From: Symbiodinium natans
Lineage: Eukaryota > Sar > Dinophyceae > Suessiales > Symbiodiniaceae
NCBI GenBank assembly: GCA_905221605.1
Contig: CAJNDS010002086.1
Coordinates: 108,501 to 172,500, forward strand
Length of the DNA stretch: 64,000 nt
Reading direction: 5' to 3'
The translations under genes and the position numbers were made by a program. The notes under the pieces are model-generated. The model searched no databases. It saw only the letters and a list, made by a program, of their open reading frames with translations, and was not told the DNA's origin. Every line of letters starts with the position of its first letter. Position 1 is the stretch's first letter. This document shows, one piece after another, positions 22,301 to 34,300 of this stretch.

Positions 22301-25300
22301 GTCCTCTCCCCCCCCACTCCTCGACCGACCCGAAAACTGAACACACTTCCGGAAGAACACATCAAGTCTGATGCCATAGTACTAAAAACTCTATACTTCC
22401 TCTAAAAACTATGATTCTAGTTTCCGGCACTCAGCAGGAGATACAACGTTAAGCTTGCCGAGCTCGAAAAGAGGAGACCGATAGACCCTTCTAAACCCGC
22501 AAAAGTCTAGTGGAACCTGAACTCCTGCAAAGTTTTGTCGAAGAGCCGCTCCTCGATTCCGGACCACAGTATCTGTTTAGGGTTTAGGGTTTAGGGTTTA
22601 GGGTTCAGGGCTTGAAGCGACGAGATTCCTCAGGGCCCAGGGGTGTGGGTGTCTGGGGGTGCAGGGATAGGTCTGGATGTAGAGCCACGAGCTCCCTCGA
22701 AGCCAAGGAGTGCAAGTTTAAGGGTGAGTGGCTGGAAGCGACTGTGCTGGAAGTTTCCACGTGGAGTGCCGACTCCGATGACGAGGAGCTGTGGGGGGGG
22801 GGGGGGCCGACTATCCTTGCACAATAGGGTAAGACAATAGGAGCTTGTGCCGAAAGGTAAGTTCTGGTGGCTAGATGCTCGCAGAGGGTCTTGGTGGAGC
22901 CCTCTACATGAAGAATCGGGTATAGGGTGTAGAATGCAGAGAAGTATCCGGTTTAGGGTTTCGGGTTTAGGGTTTAGGGTTTAGGGTTCAGGACGAGACG
23001 GACGGGCGCACAGTGAAAGTTCGCTTTGCTCGCGACGGCACCGAGTCTACTGTGCTGGTCGCTTGGCGATCTCCGCTTCCAGCTTCGGAGGGTCGTGAAG
23101 TTTAGGGTTTAGGGTTTAGGGTTTAGGGTTTAGGGTTTAGGGTTTAGGGTTTAGGGTTTAGGGTTTAGGGTTTAGGGGCAGAATGTCTTCAAGGTATCCG
23201 CAAGCCAAGTACAGAATAGGGTAGCAGAAATGCATGTCTGGACCCTTGAAGCGTCCGCTACGAAGTGCTCGCTGTCAAGCCTTGCGTACCCCCAGCCCGA
23301 CAGAAGCCCCCGAGGCACCAAACGTCCGCGAGCATTTAGACCCAGAGGAGGCCCAGGAACGAGCGGCTCGGCGCACGGAAGAGACCGTGTAAGGCTTGAA
23401 GTTTGGGCACAGCAATGGATCGTGCTTCGGATTGGACCTTCTGCTAAACATCCATGACGACATTTTCGCACAGCTGCAATGCCAATACTGCGGTAAGAGC
23501 ACTTCCATCAACGTGGTCACTTGAATTGTGATTGAAACCCTACTAAACCCTAAACCCTAAACCCTAAACCCCCAACCCTAAACCCTCAACCCTCAACCCT
23601 CAACCCTAAACCCTAAACCCTAAACCCGAAACCCGAAACCCGAAACCCGAAACCCTAAACCCTAAACCCTAAACCCTAAACCCTAAACCCTAAACCCTAA
23701 ACCCAAGCCCAGGAGCGTCAAGCGCAACGGGCTGCTGCCAAAGAGCTCATCATCATCTCGCCACAGGCCCCGGTAAGCCCTTGGCCTTTACAACAACAGC
23801 CCATGGTAATGTCAGTATTGCCCGCGTTTGATTTCGAACTTCTGGGCATGACTTTTTGCATGTTAGAGTTTTTTGGCAAGGTTAGTTGAGATAACTTCTG
23901 TGCGTCATCTCCAGTGAGAATGTTAACTACGAGCTAACAACTGCAACTGGACATACATTATCCACATCTTGATAAGTGGATATGGCATGTTCGTTATCAC
24001 TTTCTAGATCCAGACCATAGGCAATGAAGTTGACATATCTGTTCATTTGTTTAACCCAACTTTGTTTAATTCTTTTCGGTCAAATAGGCTTTGATTGATA
24101 GTTGTATTTTGCATTATCAGCTTCTCTGAATGCTAGATGAATGAATTGTGAGGGTCGGTTAAAACCACGTATTTGCGAGTGCCTGTGTTTATTGTTCCTT
24201 GAGCCTAATCATGCAGGTCAGTTTCCCTATGCTATATCAGCATCATTATTGGGCTGATGGAGGAAGCAGTTGCGCATGCAAATTTGGATATTGAAAACGA
24301 GTTGCCTTTTGCATGTTGGCAGACAGGCTACTATTAATTGAAGCAGCAGTTGCAGATGACAAAGATGAGTAATGTCGCTTTCATTGAGCTTGGAACACAT
24401 CTGAATTTCCCACACGCAAACCGAGTACTTACTCCCTCACATATCACTCCAACACCCCCACAGTCAACAAACCATGTCAATGACAAGATACATATTCGTG
24501 TCTGTATATATGGATATATAACGGAATGGCTCTTGTGCATGCGCCTGTCTCCCACTTGAATTCTGAAACATATGAAAGATGCTGTGCTGTTTTACTGTGT
24601 AATTCATGGTGGAATCCTCTCTTTCCGGGTATGTATATACATTGCATGTGTGCGTACTTTTGTTGGCTAATGTAAACAGCATAAGCAATGCTGGCGGTAT
24701 TCTATATGGTCATGTATAGCAATTAGTGTCCAAGTGCATACGTTCTTACTGAAACTACTATAGTGCCATTTCATGAGCCCTGTAAAGACGTGTGTGGTCA
24801 ATGTGCCGCACGTTGAGTGGAGGGGTCAACCGCAAGATTAACCCAGTTTCCATGTCTTAGCTTAACTTTGAAATGTGCGGCGGTTTGGAACTGACGTTGC
24901 TAAACCCTAAACCCTAAACCCTAAACCCTAAACCCTAAACCCTAAACCGAGAGGTCAGCTAAGCGGGTGGCAAAGAAAAACCCTAAACCCTAAACCCTTG
25001 ACCCTAGGCGTTGCAAGGGCTTCCGAAGAAGCTGACGAGTTCAAGCACATTTTGACAACCCAGCGGTCCGACAAGTCGATAAAATTGGGCTGAAACCCTC
25101 AAAGCACCTATAAAAGTTTGGCCAAAATCCAAAAAACACCTGTAAAATTTGGCTAAATCCATCAAAACACCTGGCATGTCCAAGTGGGAGTTGCGCATCC
25201 TAGACCTGAGTCGAGGCGGACAAACGCCGAGAGGCGACACTGCTGTTGGCGGCCACGCTGGAGGCCCTCATAAGCCACAATTCTGTTTTAAGGGTTGTCG

Positions 25301-28300
25301 CCTGCGTTGAGAGGCTTTTTGTGACGAGGCCTTCGACTTCGCCACGTCATTCGCTGCCACGATACTAGGGGGTAGGACGAATCGTACTCCCAGTTTCTAC
25401 CACTACCAAGGCTGCTACTGCTTCTACTGTTAGAGCAATACTTGCATCTCGTTGATGGTTTTTTGTGAGAGCACGGGTGTGGATATACCGTTGGCGACCA
25501 TGCCTCGTCCATTGGGTAGCCAGACCCCTAACACGACAGGAACCCCGCGACCACAGACCCTGCGACAGAAACACAAAACCCTGGCTATCCGGAGGGCCTC
25601 GGAGAGCCCGGTGCCCAAAGAGGCCCAAAGTCCGCAACGCGCGTGCGCGTGCGCGTAGCCTGCTGGTGGCGCGTGGTGGCGACCGCAAAAAAACAAGAAC
25701 CCCAAACTGTGATGAGGGGAACAACAGTGCCAACGGCGACGAGTTCTGACTACTAGCCCTGTGCAACGGAACCCGTGCTGTTGCGACATTGACACGACAG
25801 GGCAAAGTTTACATTGTGGATCTTCCCTAGGGGCCTGAATGTGGGTTTGAAGCGTGTCAGTATGGTTCTTTTTCGTAAAATATCCTTGTCGCTGCTGCCA
25901 TTGGAACACATGCACCCGCGCAGCTGAAGGGGCCCTCTGCTGATGGTCGAACCCTACATCTGCAAGCTTTCCGGTTTGAGGTTTCGTGTAAGGCGCAAGG
26001 ACCTGTCAGTGCCAGGCCAAATTTCCGGGCAGCTTCAATGCGGGCGACACTCGGCATTGGTACTCTTTAAACATCCGTGATGTTAGCTTTAAACCCTAAA
26101 CCCTAAACCCTAAACCCTAAACCCTAAACCCTAAACCCTAAACCCTAAACCCTAAACCCTAAACCCTAAACCCTATGCTCGTCCAAGACCGCCTCAAATA
26201 GTGAAGCATCGTGGAGGGCAGAGGGCACCGGGCCCGACTGCGCCCCCGCGGAGACGGAAAGGGCTTTTAAGTAAGCCCTTTTGTAGCATGACTCCTCCTA
26301 AACCCTAAACCCTAAACCCTAATCCCTAAACCCTAAACCCTAAACCCTAAACCCTAAACCCTAAACCCTAAACCCTAAACCCTAAACCCTAAACCCTAAA
26401 CCCTAAACCCTAAACCCTAAACCCTAAACCCTAAACCCTAAACCCTAAACCCTAAACCCTAAACCCTCCCCGAAGCGTCTTTTTCGACACTTTGTCCAAG
26501 TGATGTTGCGCAAAGTCTCAGCTCCTATAGACGCCACCACGCAAGCCTAGGAGCTGGAGGCACCCGACGGCATCGCCGTGTCGGCCCTGGCCGGGGACAT
26601 GTCGGCCTTGAGTGGCAAGGCTTGGGGTCAGGGTTCTTTTTGTGAATTCAGCGCGGGGTTTCGGACCTGCGTCATGAAGCTGTTGGTTTTTGCTCAATTT
26701 CCCTCTGCTGGCTTTAATTTTGGCTTCGGGGTTTGGGACTTTTCCGAGGTTCTTGCTTCGTTTTCAAGGGGATGATGAGGCCGACTCTGGGAACAATGGG
26801 TAGGTTGGCAGGCCTTTGGGGTTGTTGAGGCCTTTGACGCCGAACAAGAGACAGCTTGCACCCCCCATCACCCTGAAGCAGCTTTGCCCAGGAAACTCCT
26901 CAAAACTGCATAACTTGGATGTTCCCCCTTACACTAACAGTCCTTAATTGGGATTATCGTACCCCCTGCTATAATTCCTAGTTAAGGGCTCTTAGTCTAA
27001 GGGGGGGACATCCCAATGCACAACTTTTGTTGCATAGCTGCACTCCACTACTCCTTCCGTAGGACGGCCCAGACCTTCTCCGTCGATTGGGCACCGCGGC
27101 GCACTGCGCACTCGTGCCAGGGGCGCTTGGGCCGAGTTAGTGAAATCGAAGGCTTGGCGCAAGTCGTGGTGCTGATTTTTGCGGGGGCTTCTTTGCCGCC
27201 TGCCCCGCAGCACTCTGTCTGGCTTTGAGGTTGTGCTTGGTTGGTTTGTTTGTGTTGTTTGTTTCTTTCTTTCTTTCTTTCTTTGGTTGGTTGTGGTTGT
27301 TGCTGTTGTTGCTGTTGTTGCTGTTGTTGCTGTTGTTGCTGTTGCTGTTGCTGTTTTTGTTTTTGTTGCTGTTGCTGTTGCTGTTGTTGCTCTTTGCCGT
27401 TTGCTGTTTGCTGTTTGCTGTGGCTGTTTGCTGTGGTTGTTTGCTGTTTGCTGTTGCTGTTTGCTGTTGCTGTTGTTGCTTTTCTTGTTGTTCTTGTTGA
27501 TCTTGTGGTTATCGTTTGTCTCGTTATTCTTGTTGCTCTTGCTGCTCTTGCTGCTCTTGTTGCTTTGCTCTTGTTCTTGCTCCTGTTGCTCTGGTTGCTC
27601 TCGTGGTTCCGTTGTAAGTAGGCCTGATGTCTTCGATTCTCGCATGGAAGTTCAGTGCAGGTCGAAAAATCAGGCAATTCGTCTGCTTTTTTCCTTTCTT
27701 TAAGCTGTTTCTATCGAACGCCCAGAATCCGTCTTCGGCCGCAGATGCAAAAGTGCTGAGAAACAAGCCGTTCCCTGAATCTGGCTTGCTTCTGTGCTTC
27801 GCCATCGTCCTGGCACCAGGGGCCCCAAGCTGAGGAGAACTCGGTGTACCTGGCGGGCACGACTCCCCTGGATTGCACGCGCGGTGAGTCGTTTGTAAGG
27901 CAACTTGGCCAAGATAGGTGCTCTACTTGAGGCTTTTATTGTTATTTCGGGCTGAAGGGCCTAGGGTCTCGAGTGTTCGGGCAAGATTGCCCGTTCTTGT
28001 CAATGGTACCCCTTCTGCCCGGGGTTTGCCAAAGTGGACACAAAAAAGTTGGAAAGAGTATCCGCAGCCCAAAACGCTGGCAACAACTCCTAGATATTAT
28101 GGACGGATCACATGCAGTCAGGGCGATGTTGAGGTCCTAAACCCTAAGCCCTAAACCCTAAGCCCTAAACCCTAAACCCTAAATCATGCTTGCAAAACTT
28201 TTGAGACTTGGAGCTCTTGCCCAAGAAAGCGTCCATGCGCAGCAGCCTGCCAGTTTTTAAAGTCCCATGTGGGTTTAGGGTTTAGGGTTTAGGGTTTAGG

Positions 28301-31300
28301 GTTTAGGGTTTAGGGAAGCCAGGCCCTTCCTGACCGACCCGAACTTGGTCACCAGTGGAGCATCCACAGAGCCACAGGTGGCCACAGAGGCACCAGTAGG
28401 GGCTCAAAGGGTTTAGGGTTTAGGGTTTAGGGTTTAGGGTTTAGGGTTTAGGGCTAGCAGTCCTTATAGTAGGGGGGTACTAGAATCCCTGTTAGTCTAA
28501 GCGGGAACATCCCAAGGTTTCGGGTTCCAGCTCAGGATGTGAGTGCTTCTCGGATGTTGGGCTTGCTTGGGACTCATCGGTGTGGGGGAGAGTCAGACTC
28601 GGAGGCTTCTGCCTGTTTTGGAGGCCTTCTGGGAGCTTTTGGGTCCTGTTTGGCGAGAACCTCAGAGGGTCTTAAAGGGTTCAGCTGCTACAAAAAAACG
28701 GCATCATGACTTGGGGTTTCGGAGGTTTGCAAAAGGTTTGGGATGCTTCGGATGTGATGGACGTTTGGTGCAGCTGGCTGGTAGGTCGACTCCATCGAGG
28801 ACATGTATGTCTCCAACCTTTACATTGCAAAGGCAAGAGGGGCCTGGGGGTCAAGCCTGAACCCAAACCCTAAACCCTAAACCCTAAACCTCAATCACAC
28901 CCGGAGCGGCGACCGTTGAAAGCCTACCCTGAGCCCTTGTGGTCGGATGGAGTCGGCTGATGCATGCACGTTGTTTCCGGCCCGGCATGTGGGTTGACAG
29001 CCCCGAAATCCTCTGTTCAAAATTCTACACTGGTTCTACACTATCAACTTTAAATTTTATCTTCACTTCGCCTTGAGGACAAGCAGAAGAACCTCCCAGC
29101 TCGTGTCCTGAGCACGGTCCGGGGCCTTGGGACCTTTGTTTGAGTCTGGGGTCTAAGGCTAAGGTTTTGGACATGGTGTGGGCTCGTGTTGTCCATGTTC
29201 GGTAGCCACCACGCAGTGCTTGAACCTGTTCATGTGACTTGTCAAACAAGCCGGCATCTTTCAAATAATTGCATCGGGCATCGGGTCGTGCTAGATGCTA
29301 GAATCCCACAAGAAGATTGCGGTCGTTGCTGCACGCTGTGGGCAAACATTCATCGTTGGCTTGGAGAAGTGATTGATCAGCATCCTGTGTGTCAGTATGA
29401 AATTCCGACAATGCAGAATGCAAGCATGCAATAAGAACAAAGTCCTCCTCTGCTGAGCCCACGCATTGCTTGTCGGGCCGTGACTGTAGCATCAATTGAT
29501 TTGGCCATTTCCCAAAATAGGGGTACCCCTATGATTCCCCCAAATGCTAGAATTCTTTTTCTAGGAACCCCCCAAAAAGGTACACATATTTTCCTTAATT
29601 AGGGTATATACCCTAATTCATAATAAGGATCCTTAGCATAAATTAGGGTATATTCCTCAGTGGTGCCCAATGGAGGTGGCCGACAAACACGGCGTGGTGG
29701 CGTTTTTTGACGACGCTGCCACCCTTGGTGTGGAGGATAGCGTGCGACTGAATGTTCTGTGCCAGGTGCCCAGTCACAGTGTCAGTGTGTGTGTGTGTGT
29801 GTTGGGGCTTGGCAGGGCTTCGTGACTTAGGCATTGAGAGTTGAATATTTTCAAGGCTCAAGGACAAAAAGACTTCGCTTGGAAAGCTCCAGACCTTGCG
29901 AAACCTTTCGGGAAGCTACCAATGCCCATACCATGCTGCGTTGAACCGCGCGTTGAACAGCCGTCGGCCCTATTCCGAAGCATATTCCGAAGCATCAACC
30001 CTATGAGTGTGGCAGCAAAGTGACACTGATATAGGGGTCGGAATAATAATAAATTCTCTAAGAACCACGCCCCCCCCCCAAACCCTATTCTAACTATTCA
30101 GGCCCCCATATGGGTGGTTGTCAAAATTGTGGTCCCTTTTTGGATCCCTACAATAATACGGCACCTAATATTCAGGGTAACCCAAAAGGGATCATCATTT
30201 TAACAGCCACCCCCTAAACCCTAAACCCTAAACCCTAAACCCTATGCCTCAAGTGTCGCCGAGCCCGATGAACTGGAACTGTATGAAGGGGTGTATCTGT
30301 GTTTCGTTGTAGGGTTGGTGCTGACATCTCAGGGGCTCGGGACGCCAAGCTGTGAGGGCAGAGCGGAAACTGGTGTTTCAAGTCAAGGGGTTCCAGGGCA
30401 TGCGTCGCATCAACAGGGCGACGGGCATGACCTGAAGAACCTGGCCTGGACACAGCCCCCTCGCCCGTGATGATGATGTGTTGTGGTAGCTCAGTTTGTG
30501 GTGATGGTGCGTGGGCGGTGGCGAGTTGGGGATGCTTCGGGGCCCTTTTTGCTGATGACACACACGAGTGAGACTACGATTGTTCCCTGCGGAGTGATCC
30601 CAGTGGGGTCGGCTAGGCGGGTGGCAAAAAAAACCCTAAACCCTAAATCCTAAACCAAAAAACCCTAAACCCCCATAGTACGGACCCTCAGCTAGGCTGG
30701 GAGCCGGAGCGTCGGCACTCCGCCATGGAGATGGTCAAGGAGCTGCAGGCTGCCTGGGGTTTAGGGTTTAGGGTTTAGGGTTTAGGGTTTAGGGTTTAGG
30801 GTTTAGGGTTTAGGGTTTAGGGTTTAGGGTTTAGGGTTTAGGGTTTAGGGTTTAGGGGAAGTTGGAGAGTTCGACCGTTAATGGTTTGCGGATGTAAAAG
30901 CGCGCGTTTTTATTTAGGGTTTAGGGTTTAGGGTTTAGGGTTTAGGGTTTAGGGTTTAGGGTTTAGGGTTTAGGGTTTAGGGTTTAGGGTTTGGGTGATC
31001 TCTTGGTCTCGGCTCTCACCCCCGAGCTTTGCGGTTACGTTTGCCGAAAAAGTCGGCGAAAGGGGCTCTTCTTTGACTTCTGGCCTGGGCCACGCGTTTA
31101 GGGGTTTAGGGTTTAGGGTTTAGGGTTTACATCTGCAGCACTCCATGGGCTTGTTGGTTCCAGGCTAGAAATCCTAAAGAGGCTCGTGTCGCCTGGTGGC
31201 CACTAGCTGAAAGCTGCATATTTGCAACCAAAATGGCCCATCCGACACTCTGCCACAATGCCCCACGACTTCAAATCTTGCTCCGCCCCACTTGCCGAGG

Positions 31301-34300
31301 ATACGGAGCCGCCACCAGAAGAGGAGCCCTGGCAGGTGGATAGCTGTTGCTTGCTTTTTTGAAGGGGGGCTTTCCACTCTTCAAGTGCAAGAATATCACG
31401 CTGTGGGGGACGTGTCGCCCATCCTTGAGGCAGAGGAACAGAAGGAAGAGGACCAGAATGAGAGCTGGAATGATGCCTCGGGCCTAGCTGCTCCCAGCTT
31501 TGGAAATGTCAGGCAAAGCTGGGGCTCTTTGAGCTTGGGGTACTTGGTCTGTGTTGGCTTTGTCGGGTTAAGCTTGCAGCAGGCCCCAACAAAGCCCCCC
31601 CCCCCCGATTGCTAAGCTACCGAAGCACGTCCTCAGGGCCAGCGACGCCTTCGATAGGTACTTGAACACAGGTGAGTGGAGCCCAGGGCACGATAGGGTC
31701 CGACAGAGCTAGTGGCTACAAATTGTTCCGGATTTGATCGGCGGCCGTCGTGGGCTCCAGCTGACGGCTGAGGACAAGAAGAGGAAATGGGAGGACGAAG
31801 GGAACGAAAGCTGGGACAACAAGTGCTTCTGCCGCATTCAGGGAGGGGGATTGGGGTTTAGGGTTTAGGTTTTACGGGGGGGCATCAAGGTCCCCCCCCC
31901 CCCCCGCACCTTGAGGTTGGAGAGGAAGGAGAGGAAAGAGAGAGAGGAAGAGAGCGTGAGAGACAGACAGAGAGACAGGAAAGAGAGATCTTTCAGGGAG
32001 GAGGGGATGCGGAGGGGTTCACGGCTTGTGCGCTGAGGGTAGGGGAGCCTGCCTACTTATGGGTTGTGGACCCTAAACCCTAAACCCTTAACCCTAAACC
32101 CTAAACCCGAAACCCTAAACCCTAAACCCTAAACCCTAAACCCTAAACCCTAAACCTCAGCTCCCAGCGCTGGCTCCTTTGCAGGAAGAAGAAGGATGAT
32201 TGGTCTGGTGACAAAGGAGCCGCATGCTGAACCCTTCGTTTCAAGCCTTGCCCTAGTGGAGGCCAGCAGTCCCTACCAAACGCTGCATGCATGGTAGGGT
32301 TTAGGGTTTAGGGTTTAGGGTTTAGGGTTTAGGGTTTAGGGTTTCGGGTTTCGGGTTTAGGGTTCCGGGTTTAGGGTTTAGGGTTTAGGGCTTAGGGCTC
32401 AGGCCCCCAGGCTTTAGCGGTATCTGAGTTGGAGGCTTGAATTGGGGTGGGGCTTTCGGGTCCGGGAACGGGACGTGCCATCAAGAAGCCCCCAAGCTCC
32501 CGCCCGCCCCGACGTATCGCAGGATCTTGGGGGGGAGACCAGAAGTCGCTGACCTGCTTTGGATGGGTCCGATGAGGGTTTAGGGTTTAGGGTTTAGGGT
32601 TTAGCGTTTAGGGTTTAGGGGAGTCCTTCCGCGTTTTGTCTTGCTACGGTCGCCCTTCACGGGGCCATCCCAGAAGGTTGCGCTGTGAGGGCCGGTTCTA
32701 CAGGGTGTTGCTCTGCTTGAGCGGCGCTTGAGCACCGCAACCTTTTGCAACCGTTGCAGTGCTGCGAAGTTCAAATGGCTTGGTGTAAAAAAGCTTTCCG
32801 GGACACTCAGTGGGGAATCTTAGATGAAAGCAACGTCTTTCACCTTCGGTACCGCTCGCACATAGCCCTGTTTCAGCGCAATCCAGCTCAGGAAAGACTG
32901 GAACGATAAGAGTTGGGACAAGGGCAATTCAGGCACCGAGCCACTGCGCGGTAGAAGGATTTGCTTCTGGATCGGGTAAACGTGAACTGGACAGGATGCT
33001 CAAGGTCAGGCTTCTTTCCTCAACTCTTCTACCGTGAGTAGTTCTGACAGCCATACTGCCCGGTGTTGCCTAGAATCGCGTGCTACTTGCTAGCTGCAGT
33101 TGAGGGAACTACAAGCTCATAGCAGCAATGGTCTACATGCAAAGTGGAGCAGCCAATGCTGTTGTTCGGAGTCTTTGCCAGGGACTCGCCAGGAAAGCGC
33201 CAAACACCTCCCCTACCTCAACTCGCACACTAAACCCTAAACCCTAAAACCCTCAACTCCCACCCTACACCCTAAACCTAAAAACCCTCAACTCCCACCC
33301 TAAACCCTAAACCCTAAGACCCTCAACTCCCGAGCAGCAGCCAATAAACAGGCGGCGGCTGGGAAAAGGAGAAGAAGAACGACTGGGACAACAAGGCCTT
33401 GAGCCGGGTGTCCATTTAGGGCTTGGTTGCCCAAAGCTGGCAGAGAAAGGGTTTAGGGTTTAGGGTTTAGGGTTTTCGGGTTTAGTGTTTAGGGTGTAGG
33501 GTTTAGGGTTTAGGGTTTAGGGTTAGGGTGCAGCCTGCAGGGTGTTCAAATCCCAAGCCCCTCCACCGATCGCCGCCCAGCGCCGACAAGCCTCACCATT
33601 ACGGCTTTCGGCTGGTTTGCCACATGGTACCAACAAAACATGTGCGACTCGTTCCGAACGGAACAAAGCTCCAATGTACCGATTCGGGTGTCCAGCTTTT
33701 CCAAATCCCCCCGTGCAACTTTGCTGTAAACATGCATGCTTCCACCCATCGCTGCTTGCACACTTCCGAAAGCGTTCTTTGCTGAAACCCTAAACCCTCA
33801 ACCCTAAAGCCCAAACCCTAAACCTGACAAGAGAGTGAAAAGAGTGCTCCCAGGCTAGCAGCTCCTGGGAGAATGGCAACTCAGGAGCCATGCCTCACAT
33901 GGGGTTCAGTGTTTCGGATTTTGGGGTTTAGGGAAATTGGGTTTAGGGTTTAGGGTTTAGGGATTTGGGGTTTTAGGGTTCAGGGAAATAGGGTTTTAGG
34001 GTTAATTAGTCAGTATCGGTCCCCTGGCAGAGTCACAGCAGGCGAGATGCAAAAGGGTTTTAGGGGTTTGAGGTTATGTTGGATTAATTAATCAGAATAG
34101 GTTTAGCAGGCAGTTCAGGGGTGAGGGTGCGGGGCCGGGCGAAAGACGTGCTTACCGCTCAGCGACTTCAAGGCCAGCAGAGTTGATGCACATGTTGGAT
34201 AGGAGCTGAAGTTCAGTTCAGTAGCCAAGTCTATCACCTTCTTGATGAGCCATGTGGTGCAACGTCGCTGCGAGCACCATCGTCCCCAGAAACCCACGTC

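Noticed and set aside
26299-26467. A true chromosome end
   Set aside because: Non-telomeric, coding-like sequence continues on both sides, and arrays of both orientations occur throughout.
26992-27703. Gln/Asn/Thr ORFs of about 210 codons (minus) and Leu/Val/Cys ORFs (plus)
   Set aside because: Products of the TTG/TGCTGT tract; several frames open at once.
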